Source: UBA4823 sp034436035 (GTDB taxonomy: Bacteria; Chloroflexota; Anaerolineae; Anaerolineales; UBA4823). Taken from it: a stretch of DNA of 12,381 nt. A program made the position numbers and the translations under genes. Positions 1 through 7,381 of the stretch are shown here, in pieces. The notes beneath the pieces are model-generated. The model had not been told where the DNA came from. It ran no database searches and was given only the letters and a program-made list of their open reading frames with translations. Position 1 is the stretch's first letter; every line of letters starts with the position of its first letter. The DNA is taken from assembly GCA_034436035.1 (NCBI GenBank), contig DAOTVW010000006.1, forward strand, positions 1-12,381, read 5' to 3'.

Positions 1-801
1 TAAGTAATATTCCAAATCCATCCGTCTATCCGCCGATTGGAACGGCAGACTGACTTGCGCCCCTTCACACTCGCCAAACACAAGCATTGTCTGAGATACA
101 CTGAGCTTTTCACAAAGCTGATTAACCGTTCCTTCCCAACTCAAAACGGTTTGCGCTAGCGTTGTTTTGGGTGCTAATGCCAGTCGGACGGCGCTCCCGG
201 TTGTATCGGTATGATATTCATATCTTTTTCCATTTGCTTCGAGAATGATGCGGAAACCCGGCGTGATCACCTGCGCACACATTTGCCCCGCGCTGGATAC
301 TCCTAAACAAGCGTCGGGCCAGTCCACTTTTTCCGTGCGGATAATTTTCACTTCTTCGGGTAGTAAACCAAGTTGAGCAGCTAATACTTGTTGTGCGGCT
401 AGTGCTGCACCTGGTATAAAACGGACATTGCCAGCACTTAAATCACTGCGGAATTCATATTGTGTTTCTCCGACCAGTAAAGTGCCTTGATATCCAGATG
501 TGATCTCATTCGCACAGTTTTCATTTTCCTGCGGTAAATCGAGACAGCTGTTGGACCATTCGTGTGGTTCGGATGAGAAAACCGTTATTTGATCTACCGG
601 TACACCTAGTTGTTGAGCCAGAGCGCTCCTAACCACATCCATGGCAGATTGTGGTGTGGCTGGAATTGTTGGTTGTGGTTGCGGGATAAGCGTCGCAGTA
701 GCCGTACTCTGCGGGCTGGTAGGAGTAACCGTGGCACAAGCCCCGAGCAATCCCGCCAAAAATCCAACGAGAATGAATTTAACGATTGGGTTTCTTTTCA
801 T
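1..801 (-). CDS. Lipoprotein with two tandem Cys-pair repeat domains (partial, C-terminus cut by window edge)
   Basis: Open from an ATG at 801 to the window edge: 267 codons with no stop, so the 3' end is missing. GGAGG lies about 6 nt before the ATG. Residues 5-21 are hydrophobic and end in a lipobox (LLGAC, Cys22), so the product is probably an exported lipoprotein. A Thr/Pro/Gln/Ser-rich spacer (23-52) follows. Two related modules come next, at about 54-129 and 132-208, each with LGV/LGL, then W-x-(N/D)-(S/A)-C-L, a second Cys ten residues on (Cys86/96 and Cys165/175), I-T-(S/P)-G-(Y/F) and Y-E-(F/Y)-x-(S/T)-D. From about 210 a different region starts. Similar W-P-D-x-C-L-G modules occur in Chloroflexota and cyanobacterial secreted proteins, but I know of no assigned function. 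A weak minus-strand -10 (TATGAT, 829-834) lies upstream with no convincing -35. Confident as a gene and lipoprotein; role unknown. Confidence 0.85.
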   Translation of the reverse strand, partial: MKRNPIVKFILVGFLAGLLGACATVTPTSPQSTATATLIPQPQPTIPATPQSAMDVVRSALAQQLGVPVDQITVFSSEPHEWSNSCLDLPQENENCANEITSGYQGTLLVGETQYEFRSDLSAGNVRFIPGAALAAQQVLAAQLGLLPEEVKIIRTEKVDWPDACLGVSSAGQMCAQVITPGFRIILEANGKRYEYHTDTTGSAVRLALAPKTTLAQTVLSWEGTVNQLCEKLSVSQTMLVFGECEGAQVSLPFQSADRRMDLEYYL

Positions 802-883
802 CCGTATCCTCCGTTTCGATATAAATTAATCATACCCGCATTAAAGAGATTAATCCACCCATTTAATGATGAAAATAATAAAT

Positions 884-1017
884 TCCGCGTCCAATGATAA
901 GGACGCGGACGAGCACTGATTTACACGGATAAAAATAAATTATTCCGCGTTCATCTGTGTCACTCCGCGTCCCATCCCCCTCCGCGTCCATCCGCGTTAC
1001 TCCGCGTCCCATCCCCC
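884..1017. repeat. Clustered TCCGCGT short repeats between lipoprotein and aldolase genes
   Basis: TCCGCGT occurs at 884-890, 944-950, 964-970, 981-987, 991-997 and 1001-1007, and once inverted at 903-909. A perfect 19-bp direct repeat occupies 962-980 and 999-1017 (37-bp period). The segment around 914-930 (CTGATTTACACGGATAAA) and CATCTGTGT (952-960) resemble the 'ACACGGAT / CATCTGTGT / CCGCGT' short repeats scattered through intergenic DNA of many environmental bacteria; that likeness is from memory. Units are irregularly spaced and too short for CRISPR. Translating through them gives a low-complexity N-terminal extension to the aldolase, which I regard as spurious. Confidence 0.7.
885..908. 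terminator. GC-rich hairpin, possible terminator or repeat-borne stem-loop
   Basis: CCGCGTCC (885-892) and GGACGCGG (901-908) form a perfect 8-bp stem around an 8-nt loop (AATGATAA). It lies between two genes reading away from each other, so a terminator is not needed for either. No T-run follows on the plus strand; on the minus strand the stem is followed by AATTTATTATTTTC, moderately U-rich. It may simply be part of the TCCGCGT repeat cluster. Confidence 0.4.
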
Positions 1018-1025
1018 GCATGAGA

Positions 1026-1031
1026 TATAAT
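1026..1031 (+). promoter_or_regulatory. Consensus -10 box for a leaderless aldolase transcript
   Basis: A perfect TATAAT is followed by exactly six bases (ATACCT) and then the ATG at 1038. With normal sigma70 geometry the first transcribed base would be the A of that ATG. There is no Shine-Dalgarno sequence, consistent with a leaderless mRNA. No good -35 is visible; the expected place (about 1003-1008) lies in the repeat patch. Confidence 0.5.
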
Positions 1032-1037
1032 ATACCT

Positions 1038-1697
1038 ATGACCTACCACGAATCCAAAATCCGCCTAAACATCATCAAAATCACCAAACAGATTTCCCAA
1101 TCGGGTTACTCACGCTCCAGTGATGGAAATATCTCCGCCCGTGTTGATGAAGAACACCTGCTCATCACCCCCAGCGGCATATATAAAGCCTCGATGCGCA
1201 CCAAAGACCTGCTTCTCCTCGACATGGATGGCAATCCCCTCGATCCCTATACAAACAAAAAAGCCTCCTCGGAGCTTTTCATGCACCTCGAAGTGTATCA
1301 TCAACGACCAGATATCCAGGCGGTGATCCATGCCCATCCGCTCTATGCCACTGCGCTCACACTGGTTGGACGTACATTTCCAATCGATATCGTTCCGGAA
1401 GGCCTGATTGCACTCGGCGATGTCCCGACTGTGCCATATGCCACACCTGGCAGCCAACGTTTAGCTGAAAACATCCGCCCTTTTATCCGCACACATGATG
1501 TACTATTACTCGATCATCATGGGTGCCTATGTGCCGGGCGGGATTTATACGATGCGCTCATTAAATTAGAACGATTAGAAAGCGTCGCTCAGCTTTATTG
1601 GCTTTCCCATAACATGGGCGAAATCATTCCCCTCCCTCCTGAAGAAATAAACCACTTGCGGAAACTTGGCGAAAAGTATCGGCAAACAGTAGAATAA
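1038..1697 (+). CDS. Class II aldolase/adducin family protein (L-fuculose-phosphate aldolase-like)
   Basis: 219 aa, close to the usual 210-230 for this zinc enzyme family. Visible marks are DGNIS (29-33), TPSG (44-47), S-S-E (Glu79, the usual catalytic acid/base), HAHP (zinc His98 and His100) and DHHG (159-162, third zinc His, most likely His161), followed by ALIKLERLESVAQ. Family members cleave or epimerise sugar phosphates (fuculose-1-P, ribulose-5-P) or act on methylthioribulose-1-P; I cannot fix the substrate. Start: an in-frame GTG at 957 and ATG at 1020 would add residues encoded by the TCCGCGT repeats, whereas ATG 1038 sits six bases after TATAAT and gives a normal-length protein. The corA-like gene follows 56 nt later on the same strand, perhaps co-transcribed. 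Cytoplasmic. Confidence 0.88.
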   Translation: MTYHESKIRLNIIKITKQISQSGYSRSSDGNISARVDEEHLLITPSGIYKASMRTKDLLLLDMDGNPLDPYTNKKASSELFMHLEVYHQRPDIQAVIHAHPLYATALTLVGRTFPIDIVPEGLIALGDVPTVPYATPGSQRLAENIRPFIRTHDVLLLDHHGCLCAGRDLYDALIKLERLESVAQLYWLSHNMGEIIPLPPEEINHLRKLGEKYRQTVE

Positions 1698-1753
1698 TGC
1701 CATGAAAGCCCCCATCTTTCCTAATCTTTTCCTCCACGAACAAGGATTAAGCG

Positions 1754-2743
1754 ATGATCCGTGCCCTGTATTTTGATGGCAAGACAACCCAGATTTATCC
1801 ATCCGACTCAGCCGAGCTGCAGCAAGCCCTCCAGTCTACTGCAGGATTGTTATGGGTAGATTTTGAAGCCTCAACCCCCGAAATAGACGAACCCATCCTG
1901 CATAATGTATTTGGATTTCACCCCCTCGCCATTGCGGACGCGCTTCAGGAAACTCACATCCCCAAAATAGACGACTGGGAGAATTATCTCTACATCGTTT
2001 TACACGCGATTCATTACCAACGCAATGACGGAAGCCAACTGGAGACAAACGAGCTGGATATATTCCTGGGGCAGAATTATATGGTCACCCACCATGACCA
2101 GCCCATCGAAGCCCTGAGCGCAGTCTGGGACGAATGCCAACGCGATGACCGCCACTGGAAAAATGGCAGCGACCATCTCCTTTATCGCCTTATTGAACGG
2201 GTAGTCACGAGTTACTTGCCAGTGCTGGAATTAGTCGACGATGAAATCGAAGAGATTGAGGATCTTGTTTTTCGTGACCCACGCCCCGAACTCATCGAAC
2301 GCATCTTCACATTGAAACGAGCAGTTGCCCACCTTTGGCGTGTCATCAGCCCCCAACGCGAGGTACTCAATAAACTCGCCCGCGATGATTACGCCGTGAT
2401 TGATAGTCGGGCACGGATATATTTTCGGGATGTCTATGATCATCTAGTTCGTTTACATGAGATCAGCGAAAGCATCCGTGATTTAATCAGCGGGGCATTA
2501 GATACTTACCTCTCCGTGATCAACAATCGCATGAACGATATTATGAAAACGCTGACCGTGATCACCACTTTCTTCATGCCAATTTCATTTCTAACCGGTT
2601 TCTTCGGGATGAACTTTTTTGCCCCCCATGAAGGGATTCTCGGGGTTTGGACTAACCCATTTTTCTTTACCCTTACCGTGATCATCATGCTCCTAACGCC
2701 CACCGCGATGTATTTCTGGATCCGCCGGCGGGGTTGGTTATAA
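1754..2743 (+). CDS. corA: CorA-family magnesium/cobalt transporter
   Basis: 329 aa, normal for CorA. The long N-terminal part (1-265) is soluble and ends in the stalk helix. Two membrane segments follow, at about 266-286 and 303-323, separated by a short loop. TM1 ends in the family signature G-M-N (285-287, in FFGMNFF), which forms the ion selectivity site; the C-terminus is basic (WIRRRGWL), as expected for the cytoplasmic end. Members are homopentameric channels for Mg2+ and, in some cases, Co2+/Ni2+ or Zn2+ (ZntB-like); the metal cannot be decided from sequence alone. AAGGA at 1742-1746 lies 7 nt before the ATG. It sits between the aldolase (56-nt gap) and the YbaK-like gene (22-nt gap), a likely operon with no obvious shared pathway. 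Confidence 0.93.
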   Translation: MIRALYFDGKTTQIYPSDSAELQQALQSTAGLLWVDFEASTPEIDEPILHNVFGFHPLAIADALQETHIPKIDDWENYLYIVLHAIHYQRNDGSQLETNELDIFLGQNYMVTHHDQPIEALSAVWDECQRDDRHWKNGSDHLLYRLIERVVTSYLPVLELVDDEIEEIEDLVFRDPRPELIERIFTLKRAVAHLWRVISPQREVLNKLARDDYAVIDSRARIYFRDVYDHLVRLHEISESIRDLISGALDTYLSVINNRMNDIMKTLTVITTFFMPISFLTGFFGMNFFAPHEGILGVWTNPFFFTLTVIIMLLTPTAMYFWIRRRGWL

Positions 2744-2765
2744 TCCAATCAAGGAGGTGGTTGCA

Positions 2766-3245
2766 ATGAATAAACCCCTTAGCCAAAGCGCGCTCAAAGT
2801 CCAAAAAGCTCTCAATGATAAAGGTTTCACGATGGAAGTTATCGAGTTGCCTGCATCTACCAGAACAGCTGTGGAGGCTGCGCAGGCAGTGGGCTGTGAT
2901 GTGGCACAGATTGTTAAATCCTTAATTTTCAAGGCTAAGCGCAGTGAAAAACCGATCCTGGTCATTGCCAGCGGTGCAAATCGCGTCAATGAAAAAGTCA
3001 TCGAGGATTTAATCGGTGAACCATTAGGAAAAGCGGATGCTGATTTTGTACGCCAACAGACTGGCTTTGTCATCGGTGGGGTTCCCCCGCTTGGCCACAG
3101 CCAACCCATTCAGACATTTATCGATCAGGATTTGTTTAAATTCACGGAAATTTGGGCGGCGGCCGGCACACCCAATGCGGTTTTTAAACTCACACCCCAA
3201 TCTTTACTGAAAATGACAAATGGTCAGGTGATAAAGATCACCTGA
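2766..3245 (+). CDS. YbaK/EbsC-type aminoacyl-tRNA deacylase
   Basis: 159 aa, a stand-alone YbaK/ProRS-INS domain. These proteins hydrolyse misacylated tRNA (Cys- or Ala-tRNA(Pro)) in trans. Visible features: I-V-K-S-L (Lys51, matching the conserved lysine of the family), G-A-N-R-V (70-74), T-G-F-x-I-G-G-V-P-P (99-108) with His111 just after, and a C-terminal A-A-A-G-T-P-N-A-V-F-K-L. Start: AGGAGGT (2752-2758) is 7 nt before ATG 2766; an earlier in-frame GTG at 2757 lies inside the ribosome site and is rejected. The last 8 bp overlap the 3' end of the convergent GGDEF gene. The YbaK versus ProX-like specificity is not resolvable here. Confidence 0.9.
   Translation: MNKPLSQSALKVQKALNDKGFTMEVIELPASTRTAVEAAQAVGCDVAQIVKSLIFKAKRSEKPILVIASGANRVNEKVIEDLIGEPLGKADADFVRQQTGFVIGGVPPLGHSQPIQTFIDQDLFKFTEIWAAAGTPNAVFKLTPQSLLKMTNGQVIKIT
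3224..3245. terminator. Perfect hairpin at the convergent ybaK/GGDEF gene ends, possible shared terminator
   Basis: TCAGGTGAT (3224-3232) and ATCACCTGA (3237-3245) make a perfect 9-bp stem with a 4-nt loop (AAAG). The stem contains both stop codons: TGA at 3243-3245 for the plus-strand gene and its counterpart at 3238-3240 for the minus-strand gene. On the plus strand an ATTTTT run follows about 9 nt after the stem, and on the minus strand a weaker ATTTGTCATTTT follows. A bidirectional terminator built into the coding ends is plausible but the U-tracts are not adjacent. Confidence 0.45.
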
Positions 3246-4140
3246 TGGTCACACAATTTTTCCCCATTGACTTGCTTTGGTACAACAATTCATCCGCCCG
3301 CTGTAAAATAGTTTTTAAAGTGTCGCCTGGTTGAACAAGGGTTCCTCCCACCGAAACGGTGACACCTACCTCGCCTTTCTCAGTGGTAAGGGTATTCTTC
3401 TCAACTAAACTGCGCAGTTTCTCGGCAATATTTTGAAGTTGTTTCTCATTAATTTGATACAAGATAATAATAAACTCTTCTCCTCCCCATCTTCCTACAT
3501 AATCGCTCGTCCGGACACTATAACGCATGGTATCAGCGACAACCTTAAGCATCTGATCCCCTACCAAATGCCCATAGTTGTCATTGATTTGTTTGAAATG
3601 ATCTACATCGATAAACAATAAGCCAAAAATCTCCCCGTTTTGCTGGTAATTCTTAAGCGCGGCAGAGAGGGTGACTTCACTAAACCGACGACTACCGGTT
3701 CCGGTTAGCGCATCGCTATCTGCCAGACGTTTTAATTCTTCGATACGGTGGCGAACTGCCACAGCGAAGGTGTTATCACTGAACACTTCAACTGCGCCAA
3801 TAATTTCACCATGATCATCTTGGATTGGTTTTACACGAATTCGCACCGGCACCCGATAATTTTCTTTATGATGCAAATATACTTCCGCCTCGATGGGTTT
3901 GCCTTCATCCATCACCTTCAATAGAGGACAATCGGTATTACAAAGCAGCTGCCCTTCCTCATTGACGTGCATTAAAATTTTATCGCCACACCATTTGCCA
4001 AGGACTTCTTGACTTGGAAAACCGCTGATGTGTTCGGCGCCTTTATTCCAATATGTGATTAAGCGTTGTCGATCAACGAAATAAACGCCATCGAACAAGT
4101 TATCTAAAAGGTATTTGTAAAAATCAGGTTGACTTTTCAT
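3238..4140 (-). CDS. PAS-GGDEF diguanylate cyclase
   Basis: 300 aa. A PAS sensor domain occupies about 5-125 and a GGDEF domain about 140-300; there is no membrane segment, so it is cytosolic. GGDEF marks: D-A-L-T-G (143-147), F-I-D-V-D-H-F-K-x-I-N-D (176-187) and the active-site loop GGEEF (219-223). R-T-S-D (210-213) lies exactly five residues before it, fitting the RxxD inhibitory c-di-GMP site, so it should be an active, product-inhibited cyclase making c-di-GMP from two GTP. The PAS domain holds Cys51, Cys67 and Cys71 in W-C-x15-C-x3-C-P-L, which could sense redox or bind metal (inference). The start lies 21 nt after the transglycosylase stop, without a clear ribosome site, so the two may be translated from one mRNA. 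Confidence 0.93.
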   Translation of the reverse strand: MKSQPDFYKYLLDNLFDGVYFVDRQRLITYWNKGAEHISGFPSQEVLGKWCGDKILMHVNEEGQLLCNTDCPLLKVMDEGKPIEAEVYLHHKENYRVPVRIRVKPIQDDHGEIIGAVEVFSDNTFAVAVRHRIEELKRLADSDALTGTGSRRFSEVTLSAALKNYQQNGEIFGLLFIDVDHFKQINDNYGHLVGDQMLKVVADTMRYSVRTSDYVGRWGGEEFIIILYQINEKQLQNIAEKLRSLVEKNTLTTEKGEVGVTVSVGGTLVQPGDTLKTILQRADELLYQSKSMGKNCVTIR

Positions 4141-4161
4141 AGAAATATTGTATTCGATTAA

Positions 4162-6609
4162 TCAAGGCGTGCGATTATATATTCTGCGGTAAAGGCTAAA
4201 TATTTCATAAACTCCACGTAAATAATTGCGGGTTTCTCCAAATCGGATAACCTCAAGGAATAAATCGCTATCCCCATTTGCGAGTTTCAACCAGTTCATG
4301 GCGTTGCCTGGACCGCCATTATATGCTGCCAGGGCTGCCATTAAATCACCTTTGAAGTAATCACGCCATTTCGCTAAATAATAAGCTCCAAATTCAATAC
4401 TCACCGCTGGGCGGTAAAGATCCTCGGTCGTATATTCGGGGGGCCACCCCAATGCTTTGGCAATCTCATCACCCGTTGCAGGGATAATCTGCATTAAACC
4501 ACGTGCTCCAGCGGATGAGCGCACGAATCCCTCAAAAGCGCTTTCCTGACGAACCACGCTAAACAGGAAAAGTGGATCCAAGTGATATTTTTGAGCAGTT
4601 GGTATGATCAAATCACTGTAGTATGGCCCAAAACGGATATGATTAAAGTAAATGGGTGCTGTGAGGGAGCTGACATCGTCTAATCCAGCAAGATTGAGGA
4701 TCTGTCGGGCAGTGAAGATCGCCGAACGATAGGCGCCTAATTCCAATAAGTGATTCATTAAACGATAACTATTCAGTGCATCTTGTGCTAAGCTATTGCG
4801 CAATTCTTCAAATTCTATACGCGCCTCATCATATAATCCCAACTTCCATAATTCCTCCGCGCGTTGAAAACGAGGGTTATTGGCTAAATCAGCAAGGCTG
4901 GTTAAATCAACCTCCTCAGGAATTTGGAAAGTCGTCCGCAGCCATTGCTCAGCCTGCTGACGCTCACCGATCAAATCAATCGACAAATCAACCGTCTTTG
5001 GAGAAGTGAATGGGGTTTGTCCAAGCAAAAGATCGCGCGCCCGTTCGCTATAATAACCAGTTGGCTCTACATTCACAGCCAATTGCCAAGTAGCTTTGGC
5101 AGAGGTCGTATCACCAGCTGCATTCTGACACTTCCCTTGCCAAAAATAAGCTGCGGCGCGCTCCTCCAAATTCGGCGCTTCTCCTAAAGCGCGGGAGAAA
5201 ATCGCTAACGCACCACTATAATCACCCATTCGATAACGGGTAATGCCGGCTAAGAATAACCCTCGATAAGCCTGTTCACTGCCAGGATATTGATTGGATA
5301 ACTTCTCCCATATTTCTGCAGCACGTTGTAATTGCTGATCTTGCTCCGCGATCAACCCTGCATCCATCATAAATTCGGCAGCGCGTGGGTGATCAGGCGC
5401 TTTGTTGACAAACTCTAGCAAAGTGTCAATGGCGGGGGAATATTCATTCAAATTGTTCCATAGTGTATACGCTTTTTGCTCCCAGGCATCATCCCAAAAG
5501 CGATCATTGGGAAAATTGAGTATCAATTTATCCCAGGCTTTTATGGCATCTCGAAATTCACCCCCTGCCCGAAGGGTCAAGCCATAATAATATAAAGCGG
5601 TTGCTTTATCTTTTGGATTATTTTGCAAATAGCGATCCAGGGCTGCTAAAGCAACCCCATATTGACCAGCATAATAATCCACAATGCCGCGATTCAATTC
5701 ATCTACGGGCACATTAGCATCAACCAAAATCAATAACGCTTGATAGGAATCATACGCAGTGGGTAAATTATTCACCGCATCTTGAAAGGCTTCATAGGCT
5801 TTATCCGTATCACCAAGCGCTAGATATGCTTTCCCTTTCAAGAAATCCACCTGAGCTTTAGTGGCATCGCTATTGGTACGGGTGTAAATATCATCATAAA
5901 GGGCAATCGCCGTCTGATAATCCCCTGCATAGGCATGGGTTTGCGCCAGTTTTAATTGGATGGTTAAAGGGTCTAGCATACTCGGCGCCTGCATTGCTGC
6001 ACGATAATCGTTGGCAGCATCAACATATCTCCCGGAAGCAAGGAGGGCATCACCCCGTAAATTCAAGACATACGCATCTACCAAGCCGGGGTGCAGGGTG
6101 AGATAATTTAAGTACGCATCGGCTGCATCACTATCGCGCTGTAAGGCATGATAGGATTCTCCTAGAAGGAAATAAGCATAAGGGACATGCGGGGTTTTGG
6201 GGAAATCACGAATCAGCTGGAGTAACACTTCAATTGCACCACGATAATCGCCAGATTCATAGCGAGCTTTCCCTATTCCGAGTAAGGAAGCCGCATCCAT
6301 TTCTGGTTCCTGCGCTGATTGAGCTGCGTTTTGGAATTCTTGCAATGCCTGATCCCAATTGCCATTTCGCAAAGCATGCTCACCGGTGGCAATGCTCACC
6401 GCCGGCACTGGCGTTGGCGGTAATGTTGCTGTTGGCGTTGATGGCGGGATGTTCTTTTCTTGAGGAATAGCAGGAGTAAAAGTAGGTGATGGAGAAAGCG
6501 CATCGCTGGCTTGATTTGTAAATCCGGGCAGGTTACATGCGAGGCTGAGCATTATTAACAATATCAAAATTGCCCCCAAACGAATTGATGAGGTGGCTTT
6601 CACAATCAT
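4162..6609 (-). CDS. TPR-rich lipoprotein soluble lytic transglycosylase (SLT domain)
   Basis: 815 aa from the chosen start. The N-terminus has a hydrophobic signal ending in a lipobox (SLAC, Cys25), then a Ser/Pro/Thr-rich linker (about 33-72). A long array of TPR-like helical repeats (about 75-650; recurring G-x-Y-x-x-A and A-x-Y-x-L-G-x-x) resembles the superhelical body of Slt70-type enzymes. The C-terminal SLT domain (about 670-805) has R-Q-E-S-A-F with the catalytic Glu689, G-L-M-Q-I-I-P-A-T-G, A-A-Y-N-G-G-P-G-N and E-T-R-N-Y-L-R. It should cleave peptidoglycan glycan strands, leaving 1,6-anhydroMurNAc, at the outer face of the membrane. Start: an ATG at 6681 would add 24 residues, but a promoter at 6681-6710 predicts transcription from about 6674, and ATG 6609 gives a standard lipoprotein signal. 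No strong ribosome site precedes either. Confidence 0.92.
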   Translation of the reverse strand: MIVKATSSIRLGAILILLIMLSLACNLPGFTNQASDALSPSPTFTPAIPQEKNIPPSTPTATLPPTPVPAVSIATGEHALRNGNWDQALQEFQNAAQSAQEPEMDAASLLGIGKARYESGDYRGAIEVLLQLIRDFPKTPHVPYAYFLLGESYHALQRDSDAADAYLNYLTLHPGLVDAYVLNLRGDALLASGRYVDAANDYRAAMQAPSMLDPLTIQLKLAQTHAYAGDYQTAIALYDDIYTRTNSDATKAQVDFLKGKAYLALGDTDKAYEAFQDAVNNLPTAYDSYQALLILVDANVPVDELNRGIVDYYAGQYGVALAALDRYLQNNPKDKATALYYYGLTLRAGGEFRDAIKAWDKLILNFPNDRFWDDAWEQKAYTLWNNLNEYSPAIDTLLEFVNKAPDHPRAAEFMMDAGLIAEQDQQLQRAAEIWEKLSNQYPGSEQAYRGLFLAGITRYRMGDYSGALAIFSRALGEAPNLEERAAAYFWQGKCQNAAGDTTSAKATWQLAVNVEPTGYYSERARDLLLGQTPFTSPKTVDLSIDLIGERQQAEQWLRTTFQIPEEVDLTSLADLANNPRFQRAEELWKLGLYDEARIEFEELRNSLAQDALNSYRLMNHLLELGAYRSAIFTARQILNLAGLDDVSSLTAPIYFNHIRFGPYYSDLIIPTAQKYHLDPLFLFSVVRQESAFEGFVRSSAGARGLMQIIPATGDEIAKALGWPPEYTTEDLYRPAVSIEFGAYYLAKWRDYFKGDLMAALAAYNGGPGNAMNWLKLANGDSDLFLEVIRFGETRNYLRGVYEIFSLYRRIYNRTP

Positions 6610-6680
6610 AAAAAACACTATAACCGAGAGGAACAGAGATGTCAAGCACCGAAAGGCAATCTCGATGACAAAGACATTCA

Positions 6681-6710
6681 TTTATATTAATTTGAAGGCA
6701 AGCTTATCAA
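6681..6710 (-). promoter_or_regulatory. Predicted sigma70-type promoter of the transglycosylase gene
   Basis: On the minus strand TTGATA (6705-6710) is followed after 18 bp by TATAAA (6681-6686). It lies just past the tetR stop codon (6717-6719), so the transglycosylase need not depend on tetR transcription. The predicted start near 6674 excludes the upstream ATG at 6681 and leaves a leader of about 65 nt to ATG 6609. Confidence 0.55.
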
Positions 6711-6716
6711 CCTAAT

Positions 6717-7298
6717 TTAACGTGCATCAATCCCTAAATTTTTCATCATCAATGGCAACACTTTATCTGCAAAAGTCTCCGCCGATGGGCGATTTTTATC
6801 ATGGCTCCATTGCTGGGCTAAGCCATAAATTGCCCAACTGGTTGCGGTTGCGGCAATATCCGCGGAAACAGTCGGCTTCTCGTTCTCCAGCCAATTTTTC
6901 AACAACAACTGAATTTGATTGCGCACCTGGGTTTCAACAAGGGATTCAAACTGCTCGTTCGGCATTTTACAATGCCCATGCGCTTCGGCAATAAATTCAC
7001 AAACCGCCACAATTAAAGCGCGTACATTTTGTGGGCTAAAATGGCATGCATTCAAAGTGCGCTTTTCGATTTCCGCCCTGAACCGTTGGCGCACCATATA
7101 ATTCAATAAATCATATTTATCGGTGAAATGAGCATAAAATGTGGCGCGGTTGATACCAGCTCGCTCGGTTATATCTTGCACTCGCAGCGATTGAAACCCT
7201 CTCTCAGTAAGCAGTGCTTCAAATGCCTGCTCGATCAATTGACGGGTGCGTACCACGCGCGGGTCTTCTATTTTTTGTGCAGGGGAAGTTATCAACAT
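6717..7298 (-). CDS. TetR/AcrR-family transcriptional regulator
   Basis: 193 aa, typical for TetR. The N-terminal domain (about 13-60) has R-T-R-x-L-I-x-x-A-F followed by the helix-turn-helix at about 38-57 (V-x-D-I-T-E-R-A-G-I-N-R-A-T-F-Y-A-H-F), then K-Y-D-L-L. The C-terminal ligand/dimer domain is variable; it contains Cys85, Cys100 and Cys110, so a thiol-based signal is possible but unproven. Start: AAAGGAT (7304-7310) lies 5 nt before ATG 7298; an in-frame ATG at 7355 has no such site. The gene is divergent from doxX and the LUD gene, which suggests it represses them and itself through the palindrome at 7399-7416. The transglycosylase gene follows downstream with its own promoter. Ligand unknown. 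Confidence 0.9.
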   Translation of the reverse strand: MLITSPAQKIEDPRVVRTRQLIEQAFEALLTERGFQSLRVQDITERAGINRATFYAHFTDKYDLLNYMVRQRFRAEIEKRTLNACHFSPQNVRALIVAVCEFIAEAHGHCKMPNEQFESLVETQVRNQIQLLLKNWLENEKPTVSADIAATATSWAIYGLAQQWSHDKNRPSAETFADKVLPLMMKNLGIDAR

Positions 7299-7381
7299 TT
7301 TTAATCCTTTGTCGTCTAAACAACAGTTAGTCAGTTTTGATGGTTGACTCCTCATCGAGAGTAAGATAAATTAATCATCAC

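Noticed and set aside
610..897. Open frames on the plus strand within the first lipoprotein and the intergenic patch
   Set aside because: They run antisense to a lipoprotein gene with a GGAGG site and a lipobox; they show no domain or ribosome site of their own.
884..1017. CRISPR array
   Set aside because: Units are 7 bp, irregularly spaced, without unique spacers of even length and without cas genes nearby.
957..1037. Upstream GTG/ATG starts for the aldolase (957, 1020), adding up to 27 residues
   Set aside because: The added residues are translations of the TCCGCGT repeat patch. ATG 1038 sits at the TATAAT-N6 position and yields a normal-length aldolase.
4776..6470. Several plus-strand frames inside the transglycosylase gene
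   Set aside because: They are antisense to a well-supported TPR/SLT coding sequence and have no recognisable features.
6610..6681. Upstream ATG at 6681 for the transglycosylase
   Set aside because: The predicted promoter starts transcription near 6674, inside that extension, and ATG 6609 already begins a complete lipoprotein signal.
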